A stretch of DNA of 64,000 bases from Penumbrarchaeum sp964445525. GTDB lineage: Archaea; Thermoplasmatota; Penumbrarchaeia; Penumbrarchaeales; Penumbrarchaeaceae. The stretch is taken from contig CAYULA010000001.1 of the NCBI GenBank assembly GCA_964445525.1, forward strand, positions 124,001 to 188,000. The letters run 5' to 3'. The notes beneath the pieces are model-generated. The model saw nothing but the letters and a program-made list of their open reading frames with translations. It was not told where the DNA came from and searched no databases. Of the stretch, positions 19,177 to 27,365 are shown piece after piece. Position numbers and translations under genes: made by a program. The first letter of the stretch is position 1. The number at the start of each line of letters is the position of its first letter.

Positions 19177-19285
19177 CTTTTCACCTGTTTTCGGGTAATG
19201 TTCGTGGATATGATAACTGTTGCCGTGGATATATTCGGATACCCCCCATGACCGGCCTTTTCTACCCATTGATTTCTGATCTCCC

Positions 19286-19423
19286 ATGGAACCTAGTGAA
19301 CCCCTATGCCCTGCTTGCCAGTCGAACCTTTCGTCTATGGCCAGGTTGAAGGACATGACAGGTTATCAACTGGTATACTGCGGAAATTGCGGTTTTACCG
19401 TGGGTGCGGTCAATTATTTCTAG
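19286..19423 (+). CDS. 45-residue zinc-ribbon protein upstream of priL
   Basis: A short ORF (ATG at 19286, TAG at 19421-19423) encodes 45 residues with LCPACQSNL near the N-terminus and VYCGNCGFTVGAV near the C-terminus. This is a complete CPxC...CxxC zinc ribbon with 20 residues between the knuckles. An in-frame stop lies three codons upstream, so this is the full ORF unless it starts at Met18. It ends 8 bases before the priL start, so the two are probably cotranscribed. The same interval carries the start of divergent pepT, with a TATA-like ggatatatt near 19228. Function is unknown; small zinc ribbons often assist transcription, replication or translation complexes. Confidence 0.6.
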   Translation: MEPSEPLCPACQSNLSSMARLKDMTGYQLVYCGNCGFTVGAVNYF

Positions 19424-19431
19424 GGTTTGGC

Positions 19432-20571
19432 ATGCTTGAACTGGACAGGAACCAGGTCTCCAGATACCCATTCCTGGAGACATCAAAGAAAAAGGTCAGG
19501 GAAATGGGCCTTACCTTTCAGCAGATGCTTTCTCCGGAGAACCAGAATATTCTGGATAAGGCAGTTTCGAGAATAGAGGATGCTATCGAAGGAAGGGAGG
19601 TCCCTGCCGGTGTTAAACGGATGATTGATGAAGTGGAGTCCGATCTGCTGTCGTATCCCGTCTCTAGGTTTCTGGTTGCGGCAGTGGGTGACAAACATCT
19701 GATCAAATGGTTCTCGCACAGGGAAGGGGAAAGGGCCAGGGCTTTCCTGCAGAGAGAGGATATGGAGATCGTCAAATCGATCGGATCAGAGCTCGGACTT
19801 CCCGTGCAACTCCCTCCGGAGGATCGTAAGGAAAAGGAGACCGGTAAGAAGAGATTCAAAAACGTAAGGGTGATGCTTCACACCGAAAGGAACACCGCTG
19901 AAACAAGGACCCTGTGGGTGAGGTTTCCGGATTTCCTGCATTCGCGAAGGAATATCACCGGTTCGACCTGGGACCTGGTAAACAGACGGTTGATATCCGG
20001 TCTCGTTGCGGTGGAGAGGGAATCATATATCAGATTGATGCAGGAAAGGATCAGGGAGAGAGTTGAACATGGCCTTCACGACAGACCTCCCGTGCCTGAG
20101 GCCCCATATCTGAAAAAGAAAGTGGAGGCATTGGGAGAGATGGTAAAGACAAGGAAGAAGAAGTATTCACCTACCGACCTCGGAAGGATGACCATTACAA
20201 GGATTCCACCCTGCATGAGACAGATTCTCGGAATGTCACAGGCGGGAGAGAACCTTCCCCATCACGCCAGGTTCGCGTTGGTCACCTTCCTGAATTCCAT
20301 AGGGATGTCCGAGGAGGAGATATTCCGTGTATTTTCCTCCGCTCCCGATTTCAAGGAGGATATAGTCAGGTATCAGGTTGAGCATATAACGGGTACATCA
20401 TCTTCAACGGCATACAGGGTTCCCAATTGCGATACAATGAAAAGCGGGGGTGTCTGCTTCAATCCTGACCGGCTGTGTGAAAAGGAGTGGATGAATTCAC
20501 CGCTTTACTACTACAAGCTCAAGGGAAGGAAGAAAGCACGCAAGAAGGAAATCGAAGACTATTCTACATGA
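19432..20571 (+). CDS. priL: DNA primase large subunit, iron-sulfur type
   Basis: The 379-residue protein matches archaeal PriL. The N-terminal half is helical. The C-terminal domain carries the four cysteines that ligate the conserved [4Fe-4S] cluster: IPPCM (C261), PNCDTM (C333), GVCF (C342) and RLCEK (C349). PriL binds the catalytic subunit PriS and helps start RNA primers at replication forks; priS is not in this window. The ATG at 19432 is chosen because longer starts overlap the zinc-ribbon ORF. The 3' end overlaps the convergent acetyltransferase gene by 8 bases. Confidence 0.9.
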   Translation: MLELDRNQVSRYPFLETSKKKVREMGLTFQQMLSPENQNILDKAVSRIEDAIEGREVPAGVKRMIDEVESDLLSYPVSRFLVAAVGDKHLIKWFSHREGERARAFLQREDMEIVKSIGSELGLPVQLPPEDRKEKETGKKRFKNVRVMLHTERNTAETRTLWVRFPDFLHSRRNITGSTWDLVNRRLISGLVAVERESYIRLMQERIRERVEHGLHDRPPVPEAPYLKKKVEALGEMVKTRKKKYSPTDLGRMTITRIPPCMRQILGMSQAGENLPHHARFALVTFLNSIGMSEEEIFRVFSSAPDFKEDIVRYQVEHITGTSSSTAYRVPNCDTMKSGGVCFNPDRLCEKEWMNSPLYYYKLKGRKKARKKEIEDYST

Positions 20572-21016
20572 CAATGAATCTCTTCATCATGTAAGCATCG
20601 CTTTTGTCCTTGTAGTATTTGGGCAGTATCCCCGTAACCTTGAAACCCCTTTTGGTGTAGAAATCAATTGCCTCCGTATTCTTGGTTCCGACCTCCAGTA
20701 CTATCGAGGTCATCATCCTTCTCCTTGCGTGATCCAGACCCATCTCGAAAAGTGATGATCCGATTCCCTTCATTCTGTGTTCTTCCCTAACCGCAAGCAT
20801 CATTATCCTCAATGTTCTACCGTCCAGAGGAGCCCCGATCAGAAACCCGATCGGACCATCGATTCCATCGGCAACAAGGAAACATTCCGGATGCTTCTCG
20901 AAGAAGAAATCGAACAATTCCGGTGTATAATCCTCCCTGAGTCTGGTGTCTGCAATATCCTTTATTTCGGATAGATCCTTCCTCTCCACCCTTCGGATGG
21001 CGACACCTTCGGGCAT
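20564..21016 (-). CDS. GNAT-family N-acetyltransferase (RimI-like)
   Basis: The 150-residue protein has the GNAT core: a beta strand before MMLAVREEHRMKGIGSSLFE (the acetyl-CoA-binding R-x-x-G-x-G/A loop is HRMKGIG), then VLEVGTKNTEAIDFYTKRGF and a C-terminal Tyr-rich strand (YYKDKSDAYMM). The pattern is that of RimI-type N-terminal protein acetyltransferases, but small-molecule substrates are possible. The ATG at 21016 is used; a TTG just before it is also open. It is the third gene of a minus-strand group with the V4R-like and glutaminase-fold genes. Confidence 0.85.
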   Translation of the reverse strand: MPEGVAIRRVERKDLSEIKDIADTRLREDYTPELFDFFFEKHPECFLVADGIDGPIGFLIGAPLDGRTLRIMMLAVREEHRMKGIGSSLFEMGLDHARRRMMTSIVLEVGTKNTEAIDFYTKRGFKVTGILPKYYKDKSDAYMMKRFIVM

Positions 21017-21069
21017 CAAAGAAACGCTAATGTCACGATATTGTTTATCTTTTTGGTGGTTTCATCGGA

Positions 21070-21606
21070 TCATACGGGTTTGAAGGAGAATATTACCTCA
21101 TCCTTGTTTTCCTTATCGATCTTTCCTTCCACATCCTTCCTGAAGCATATTGAACAGATAGAAGTCAGCAAACCGCAGGTAAGCATGTGATGGGAGGCTC
21201 TGGAATATTTCAGCTCAATGGTATCGGTTCCTTTAATGGAAGCATTTCCCTTCTTTTTATCCATTGAGACCAGATCGAATTTCCCCCAACCGGTGCTGTT
21301 GCAGAGAGGGATGCCGAGGTCGAACATCTTCTTGGGTTCAAGTCCGGCTACCTCCTCGTCGAATTCCTTGATCAGGTTTCCAAGCATCTCCTTTCCGCAT
21401 CTTTTACCAGCAAGATATGCTCTGTTCTCATTGGATTTGGTAAAATTCCTCAAAATCGAGGACCCGACAACAACGTAATTATCCGCTCCCATCAGTGTAA
21501 CCCTGCCGGTTTTGGGAGAGAGGGATGCCATTTTGTAGAGATTCTTTGGAGAGGATAGTATCCTCTTTGCCAGCTTGTAGAACTCACCTTCCATGTCAAG
21601 GACCAT
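21070..21606 (-). CDS. V4R-like domain protein
   Basis: The 178-residue soluble protein resembles the 4-vinyl-reductase (V4R) ligand-binding domain: a glycine-rich helical part (YLAGKRCGKEMLGNLIKEF), then GWGKFDLVSMD and SRASHHMLTCGLLTSICSICF near the C-terminus, where the domain normally has a Cys/His-rich end. V4R domains bind small ligands or metals in sensors and in bacteriochlorophyll and methanogen pathways. The late CxC pair typical of some members is reduced here to single cysteines. It follows the glutaminase-fold gene by 12 bases, so the pair probably acts together. Function unknown. Confidence 0.5.
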   Translation of the reverse strand: MVLDMEGEFYKLAKRILSSPKNLYKMASLSPKTGRVTLMGADNYVVVGSSILRNFTKSNENRAYLAGKRCGKEMLGNLIKEFDEEVAGLEPKKMFDLGIPLCNSTGWGKFDLVSMDKKKGNASIKGTDTIELKYSRASHHMLTCGLLTSICSICFRKDVEGKIDKENKDEVIFSFKPV

Positions 21607-21618
21607 TTGATCATTCCC

Positions 21619-22377
21619 CTATTTCCTTGCGACCACGTCGATCATGGAATCGAAGAGGTCCCAGGTGGAGAACTCCGGATGGACGGAACAGGATATGGAC
21701 TTTCCCTCTCCGTATTCCTTGTAAACAATGGCTCCCTTATCCTTGAGAAGTGGATCGTCGTCGTTGTATCTGGCAACAACCACCTCATTGGGGCCGTTTT
21801 CCTCATTTACCGATGGATGAATGATATTCAATTTTTTGTCGTATGTGACAGCCGGACCTCTGAAATAAAGTGATGAGAATTGATCCTCGCTGTAGTCCCC
21901 AAGCACATTTTCAACGATCCTTCTTGCATTGGGACTATCACGGTATTCCACCGGCTCCAGGTCAACCACGCCGGTCTTTGCCCCGTATTTGGAATGAAAA
22001 TCGAAGACCCCGAGAGGGGGAGAACCTATGAAATATGGTTTTATGGGAAGAGGTATGGAGATCCTGTTGCCCATTATTGCAACCGATGCGCAAACCGCTA
22101 CCAATCCTCCTCCGCTCTTTATGTAATCAAGGAGAGTTCCCCTGTATTGAAGTGCAAGCCTTCTCAAAAATGACAGAAACGCAAAGAAGCCTCCCTTGTT
22201 GTGTGTTCTCAAAGGAAAAGCTCCAGGCAGGAATAGTACATCATACTTTTCCAGTATATCCATGACCATATCTTTCGGCCCGATTTTTTCGTATTTAACC
22301 CCTGTTTTCTTGAATGCTTTCTCCTCGTACCTCTCCCCGCTTGCATTATCGTGGTAGAGGGCTATTCTTGGATACAT
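21619..22377 (-). CDS. Class-I glutaminase-fold protein (BPL_N-like)
   Basis: The 252-residue protein begins with a Rossmann-like strand (PRIALYHDNASG) and has KYDVLFLPG, then IKSGGGLVAVCASVAIMG, the nucleophile elbow with the candidate catalytic Cys. This is the layout of class-I glutamine-amidotransferase-like proteins related to the N-terminal domain of fungal biotin-protein ligase. A matching His-x-Glu is plausible in CSVHPEF near the C-terminus. No synthase partner is adjacent, so it may be a hydrolase or a binding protein. It is translated 12 bases ahead of the V4R-like gene. Its promoter region contains tatctatatataaatat at about 22420-22436. Confidence 0.7.
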   Translation of the reverse strand: MYPRIALYHDNASGERYEEKAFKKTGVKYEKIGPKDMVMDILEKYDVLFLPGAFPLRTHNKGGFFAFLSFLRRLALQYRGTLLDYIKSGGGLVAVCASVAIMGNRISIPLPIKPYFIGSPPLGVFDFHSKYGAKTGVVDLEPVEYRDSPNARRIVENVLGDYSEDQFSSLYFRGPAVTYDKKLNIIHPSVNEENGPNEVVVARYNDDDPLLKDKGAIVYKEYGEGKSISCSVHPEFSTWDLFDSMIDVVARK

Positions 22378-22681
22378 GCGAACACTCCAGTGGGGGTTGG
22401 GCCTACCATGGAAGGCCCCATCTATATATAAATATTATCAGTGAAGAGGAATGGGTCCTTATTTAATATTGCGGCTAGACAATCAAAGAAAGTGATCGAT
22501 ATGGAAAAATCGTTTTGATCGGATTTCAATCGAACCTACAGAATATACCCCTCATAGAAAAAATTTTCTTGACTGGAAATTTGACCATTAATAGAACTTC
22601 AGTGCAGTATCTATTGAATCCATTGTGATGTAAAAGCGGGATAGATTATAATATCGGCCTGCCATCAGGAATAGGTGCCCC
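22378..22681. other. Intergenic region between divergent genes
   Basis: This 304-base region lies between the divergent glutaminase-fold and aminotransferase genes. An A/T-rich TATA-like stretch near 22420-22436 fits the minus-strand gene. Another, gattataatatc at about 22644-22655, lies some 30 bases before the aminotransferase ATG. I see no ORF, tRNA or repeat in the rest. Confidence 0.5.
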
Positions 22682-23830
22682 ATGTTCTCGCAAAGAATGG
22701 ATGGCATAGAGCTGTCCGGTCTAAGAAAAATGTTCGAGCTCTCCACAGAAAATTCCATAAATCTGGGCTTGGGCGAGCCTGATTTTCAACCTCCCAAAGA
22801 AGCTGTTGAAGCGGTCGGAGAGGCCATGAGAAGAGGATTCAACAAATACGGGCCCACCAACGGAATAGCCTCCTTGAGAGAGGCCATTTCGGATAGACTC
22901 AAGGTATACTGGAAGAACGTGGAACCGGACAATATTGTCGTTACAAGTTCCGGATCCGAGGCCCTGTTCTCCTGCGCCCTTACCTTCGTCGATAATGGTT
23001 CGCATGTCCTCATCCCTGATCCCGGTTTTGTTCTTTACAAGCCCCACGTGACAATGATGGGAGCCGTCCATGATGATTATCCACTCTTGATTGAAAATGA
23101 TTTCAGGCCGGATATCGAAGATATTGAGAGATTGGTCCGGGAAAAGACAAGAGTGATGGTGGTGAACTCACCATCCAATCCCACGGGGGGAATGATAACA
23201 AGGCAGGACAGGGATGACATGGTTGACCTGGCCAGGGACAAAAACATCGTGATCATTTCTGATGAGGTCTACGACACCATGACCTACGGTGGCTCTGTTC
23301 ATCATTCCTTCCTCGGAGTATACGAGAAAGCTGTAATGGTTAACTCATTCTCCAAGATATTCGCCATGACAGGTTGGAGAATGGGGTACATGGCGGCTTC
23401 CGAGGAGATTATCTCAAAATTGAAACTGGCCCATTACCATATGGTCGCCTGCCCCTCCACACCCATGCAGTACGGTGCTCTGGCAGCACTAAGAGGATCG
23501 GATGGTTTCGTTGACAAAATGGTCAGGGAGTTCCAGGATAGAAGGGACCTCATCACAAGGAGATTGAATTCCATTGACGGTTTCGAGGCCAGATCCCCAC
23601 CGGGAACCTTCTATTCATTTCCCAGGTTCGAACTCTACAACAACGGAGAAAGGCTGCTGTCAACGGACCTGGCAATGGAGCTCGCCAGAAAAGGTTTGAT
23701 AAGCTCCCCGGGAATTACATTCGGAAGCAAAGGCGAATACCATATCAGATTCTCCTTTGTGAGCAACAGGGATCATATCACAAAAGGCATGGACCTCCTG
23801 GAGGATGTCACGAGATCCTATGTCAAGTGA
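22682..23830 (+). CDS. PLP-dependent class I/II aminotransferase (AspC-like)
   Basis: The 382-residue enzyme has the fold-type I aminotransferase motifs in order: GLGEPDF (substrate loop), KYGPTNGIASLREAI, NSPSNPTGG (Asn166), IISDEVYD (Asp194, Tyr197), SFSKIFAMTGWRMGY with the PLP-binding Lys225 and phosphate-binding Arg233, and a C-terminal IRFSF with the substrate-carboxylate Arg. It is probably an aspartate or broad-range amino-acid transaminase; the exact amino donor cannot be read from the sequence. Its 3' end overlaps the convergent lipid-kinase gene by 13 bases. Confidence 0.9.
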   Translation: MFSQRMDGIELSGLRKMFELSTENSINLGLGEPDFQPPKEAVEAVGEAMRRGFNKYGPTNGIASLREAISDRLKVYWKNVEPDNIVVTSSGSEALFSCALTFVDNGSHVLIPDPGFVLYKPHVTMMGAVHDDYPLLIENDFRPDIEDIERLVREKTRVMVVNSPSNPTGGMITRQDRDDMVDLARDKNIVIISDEVYDTMTYGGSVHHSFLGVYEKAVMVNSFSKIFAMTGWRMGYMAASEEIISKLKLAHYHMVACPSTPMQYGALAALRGSDGFVDKMVREFQDRRDLITRRLNSIDGFEARSPPGTFYSFPRFELYNNGERLLSTDLAMELARKGLISSPGITFGSKGEYHIRFSFVSNRDHITKGMDLLEDVTRSYVK

Positions 23831-24762
23831 AAAGGACGGTGCTTGTGTACGGTAAGGACGGATACCGGTAGGACCTCCATCTCCATACTCTCGGCGAAAC
23901 CGGGTTCCCCGTCTATATGAAAAGGGAGCTCCCTGTCGATTCCCTTGATCACCAATTTTGCGAACCTCTCGTAGGTGTTCTCCTTTCGCCTGATATGCTG
24001 TCCCTTATAGGCTGTCCTGATGTTCAGAATGGAAGGCATTCTTCCAATGTAGTCGGATATGGAGATATCCAGCTTCCCGTCGTTCATCACGGCTTTTGGT
24101 GTCAGAAAATATCCTCCTCCGCACGTGGTTCCATTTCCTATCGTGCAGAGACTGATGGAATGTTCGATCTCCTTTGAACCGTCGATCGATACAGCTACAG
24201 TGTAAGGTCTGAAACGCATAAGAACCCTGAATGCCGCGTAGGTGTATGTCATTGCGGGTCCGATATTTTTGACCATATCCCTTCTTTTTGCCACCAGGTG
24301 GTTCACCTCGGCATCGAGACCGATGCCAACCACGTTCAGAAATTTCGTTCCATTCATGGAGCCTGCATCTATCGGTTGGGGATCGAATGCAACAATATCC
24401 CTCAAACACCTGGAGATATCATTATGACCTGAAATTGAAAAGATGGTATCATTGCCTGATCCAACGGGTATGATTCCGAGGGAGGTTTTGGTATTGATGA
24501 TCGAGTTTACCGCTTCCATTATCGATCCGTCCCCGCCGGCTACTGCAACGACATCGCTTCCGTTTGATACGGCATCATATGCGATATCCCGGCAATGGCC
24601 TTTGGATTTCGTGGTTTCTATCTCCAGTTCCAATGGGATCATCTCGCTTTTGGAAAGTGAATTCAATCTTTTTCCGATAAAATCCTTGTCTATTCCAAAT
24701 CTACCCGCCCCGGCATTGGGATTGAATATTACGGTAATACTCCGCTTTTCTCTCATGGACAT
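23818..24762 (-). CDS. Diacylglycerol-kinase-family lipid kinase
   Basis: The protein of about 314 residues starts with the DAGK catalytic domain: ITVIFNPNAGAG, AVAGGDGSIMEAVN (the GGDG nucleotide motif) and IIPVGSGNDTIF. A C-terminal beta-sandwich part follows (CTIGNGTTCGGGYFLTPKA, DGKLDI, HIDGEPG). This is the YegS/DgkB/sphingosine-kinase-like layout. In archaea the substrate may be an ether lipid or polyprenol rather than diacylglycerol. The open frame starts with a TTG at 24765; ATGs at 24762 and 24756 are both possible starts. Confidence 0.88.
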   Translation of the reverse strand: MSMREKRSITVIFNPNAGAGRFGIDKDFIGKRLNSLSKSEMIPLELEIETTKSKGHCRDIAYDAVSNGSDVVAVAGGDGSIMEAVNSIINTKTSLGIIPVGSGNDTIFSISGHNDISRCLRDIVAFDPQPIDAGSMNGTKFLNVVGIGLDAEVNHLVAKRRDMVKNIGPAMTYTYAAFRVLMRFRPYTVAVSIDGSKEIEHSISLCTIGNGTTCGGGYFLTPKAVMNDGKLDISISDYIGRMPSILNIRTAYKGQHIRRKENTYERFAKLVIKGIDRELPFHIDGEPGFAESMEMEVLPVSVLTVHKHRPFHLT

Positions 24763-24810
24763 CAACGTCCTGTTAAGAGCAGATAGTCCCTGATTTACTA
24801 GGATATCCGG

Positions 24811-25494
24811 CTACCTATCCTTGCCGAAAATCCTTCCGGTATCCTTCTCCCTCAGATAGACCCTCCTCCGTCCGTCGGTCTCCCTAACTATCTCGACATT
24901 CCTGTAAGCCCATATTCCTCCGACCACTGCGATTGCTATGAGTCCAAGAAGAAAAACGGGCCATATGGGAAATCCATTTGATTGGTCACCGCTTTGATCC
25001 GTGGTCTGATTGCCGTCATCGTCATCCGGAGGGTTATCATCACCCCCCGCACTGAGGATGGTTACCACGAATCCCTTGGATACCTCATCCTCGCTAACCT
25101 GGCCCTCGAATCTGACGGTAACGGTGTACGGAGAATTCTCCCCGGGTCTCGCATCGGGGGGTATCGATACGTCGATTATGAAATTGGTCCACTGATTGGG
25201 TGTCACATCCTCATACGTCGAAACCCTGGGTGCGGCATTCCATGTACCGGAACTCACAGATATCGTTGCGGTAACAGATGATATCAGGTCCAGACCGCTC
25301 TTCTCCGTGAGTATGAAAGCCCCCTTGACCTCCAGAATGTTCTCCTCGTTTCCTGTGGGGGCTATGGGCCAATCATTTTCCAGATTGATATCACCGGTAA
25401 CGGCAGCAGGATTGGAATCTGCCTCCTGGATCATGAAGAAGTGAAAGGCAAATACCAGCAATATCAGCACCTGCAGGGTGGATTTCAACCTCAT
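24811..25494 (-). CDS. Secreted single-domain surface protein, C-terminally anchored
   Basis: From the ATG at 25494, preceded by AAGGGA at a good distance, the protein has 227 residues. It has a signal peptide (MRLKSTLQVLILLVFAF), one beta-rich domain of about 130 residues with TVTVRFEGQVSEDE near its end (NEW/CARDB-like), and an acidic linker rich in Asp. A membrane helix (WPVFLLGLIAIAVVGGIW) and an unusually long, basic cytosolic tail of about 35 residues follow. I recognise no function. It lies between the lipid kinase and glmS on the same strand. Confidence 0.65.
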   Translation of the reverse strand: MRLKSTLQVLILLVFAFHFFMIQEADSNPAAVTGDINLENDWPIAPTGNEENILEVKGAFILTEKSGLDLISSVTATISVSSGTWNAAPRVSTYEDVTPNQWTNFIIDVSIPPDARPGENSPYTVTVRFEGQVSEDEVSKGFVVTILSAGGDDNPPDDDDGNQTTDQSGDQSNGFPIWPVFLLGLIAIAVVGGIWAYRNVEIVRETDGRRRVYLREKDTGRIFGKDR

Positions 25495-25541
25495 TTGGCG
25501 TCCCTTCACTTTATCGAATAGTTCCTAATTCAATTTTGTCC

Positions 25542-27356
25542 TCATTCAACGGTCACCGATTTCGCCAGATTCCTGGGTTTGTCGATCGAGCAGCCCCTCA
25601 GATCTGCGGTATAATAGGCAAGAAGCTGGAGCAGTACGGATACCGGAATGGGTGAATAAAGACTGCCCGGGTCAGGATAGTAGAGTATTCTGTCCGTGTA
25701 TTTTCGGACCTCTGTATCACCTTCCGGTACAATGGCCAGCACGGGGGAACCCCTGGCAGAGCATTCCCCAATGTTTCCCAGCATCTTGTCATAGGTATGA
25801 TCGTTTGCAACCACGGCAACCACCGGCGTCTCATCTGTGAGCAGGGCCAGTGGACCGTGTTTCAGCTCCCCGGCCGGATAACCCTCGCAGTGAATATAGG
25901 ATATCTCCTTCATCTTGAGGGCCCCCTCCAGGGCTGTTGGAAAGTTAATGTATCTGCCCAGGTAGAAGGCATTTTCAAAATCCTTGAACCATTCGGCCTG
26001 CTCTTTTATGATATCCTTGTCGTTCAATATTCCCTCGACCGCCCTAATGGCATCCCTGAGATTTTTGACAGATCTCTTGTATTCCTCCCTCTGGACTGTC
26101 CCCATATTATATCCAAGATGAGAGGAGAGCAGATACATCATCATAAGCTGTGATGTAAATGTCTTTGAAGCTGCCACGCCTATCTCGGGTCCGGACCGGA
26201 GATAGAGAGTGAGGTCGGTCTCCCTTGTGATGGTGGAGCCTACAACATTGGTAACCGCAATTGTCCTTAGCCCCCTTTGATGAGCCTCCCTTGCCGCCAT
26301 TATCGTGTCCAGGGTCTCCCCGCTCTGGGTTATAAACAGCATCAGGGATTCATCCTTTGTGATATTGGCAAACCTGTACTCGGAAGCCATGGAGACAATG
26401 GTCGGTAGCCCCGTATATCTCTCGAATAGATACTTTCCCACCATACCGGCATGATAGGATGTTCCGCAAGCGATCACCCTTACCATTCTGGTCTGGACCA
26501 GGTCCCTGGGTATTGTTGCCTCGTCGGACCTCCATCCCGAAAGAGATTGATGAAGCGCCCTGGGCTGTTCGAAAATCTCCTTGATCATGTAATGCTTGAA
26601 ACCGCCCTTTTCGGCATCCTCCACCGACCAATCCACCCTGGTCCAATCCCGGTCGATCTTCTTTCCATCCAGGGTCTGGACCTCGATCGAATCCTTTTCG
26701 ATCCTGGCTATCTCGCCATCATTCATGTATAGGAACCTGTTGGTGTATTTCAGCAAGGCAGTTACATCTGATGCAACGAATGACTCGTGGACACCTTTTC
26801 CAAGAACCATGGGGCTTTTTTCTCTCGCCGAAACTATGGTATCCGGATGATCCTTGTGAACGGCGACGATGGCAAACGAGCCCTCAAGTTTGCTTACCGC
26901 CGACCTCAGGGTTTCAAGAAGGTCTCCACCATTGGTTTTGTACTCCTCTTCCATCAGGTGCGGGATCACTTCGGAATCTGTCTGGGTCTTGAATTCATGG
27001 CCCTTTTTCATCAAATCTTCCTTTAATGACATGAAATTGTCAATGATCCCGTTGTGTACCACAGCTATTGAGGATGAACTGTCCACATGAGGATGTGCAT
27101 TGTTCTCGTTGGGTACACCATGAGTTGCCCATCTGGTGTGTGATATGCCTATTCTTGAATTGCTCCTTTCTATCTTCGACTCCAGTTCCGAGATGTAGCC
27201 CTGGCTCTTTGTAACCTTCAATTGAGGTTCCTTCTTTGAATCCAGAATAATGGCAACTCCGGATGAATCGTACCCCCTGTATTCAAGTTTCCTTAATGAA
27301 TCAATCAAAATCCTGGTTGCTTCCTGGTTTCCCACATAACCGACGATACCGCACAT
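25542..27356 (-). CDS. glmS: Glucosamine-6-phosphate synthase (isomerizing)
   Basis: From the ATG at 27356 the enzyme has 604 residues, the family length. MCGIVGYVG places the glutaminase nucleophile Cys at residue 2 after Met removal; LEYRGYDSSGVA and HTRWATHG are glutaminase motifs. Two SIS sugar-isomerase domains follow (VIACGTSYHAGMVGKYLFE and the later GRYINFPTALEGALKMKEIS), and the C-terminus ends in RNLAKSVTVE, as expected. It makes glucosamine-6-phosphate from fructose-6-phosphate and glutamine. It starts 9 bases after the nucleotidyltransferase gene, forming an amino-sugar operon. Confidence 0.95.
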   Translation of the reverse strand: MCGIVGYVGNQEATRILIDSLRKLEYRGYDSSGVAIILDSKKEPQLKVTKSQGYISELESKIERSNSRIGISHTRWATHGVPNENNAHPHVDSSSSIAVVHNGIIDNFMSLKEDLMKKGHEFKTQTDSEVIPHLMEEEYKTNGGDLLETLRSAVSKLEGSFAIVAVHKDHPDTIVSAREKSPMVLGKGVHESFVASDVTALLKYTNRFLYMNDGEIARIEKDSIEVQTLDGKKIDRDWTRVDWSVEDAEKGGFKHYMIKEIFEQPRALHQSLSGWRSDEATIPRDLVQTRMVRVIACGTSYHAGMVGKYLFERYTGLPTIVSMASEYRFANITKDESLMLFITQSGETLDTIMAAREAHQRGLRTIAVTNVVGSTITRETDLTLYLRSGPEIGVAASKTFTSQLMMMYLLSSHLGYNMGTVQREEYKRSVKNLRDAIRAVEGILNDKDIIKEQAEWFKDFENAFYLGRYINFPTALEGALKMKEISYIHCEGYPAGELKHGPLALLTDETPVVAVVANDHTYDKMLGNIGECSARGSPVLAIVPEGDTEVRKYTDRILYYPDPGSLYSPIPVSVLLQLLAYYTADLRGCSIDKPRNLAKSVTVE

Positions 27357-27365
27357 TGGCACACC

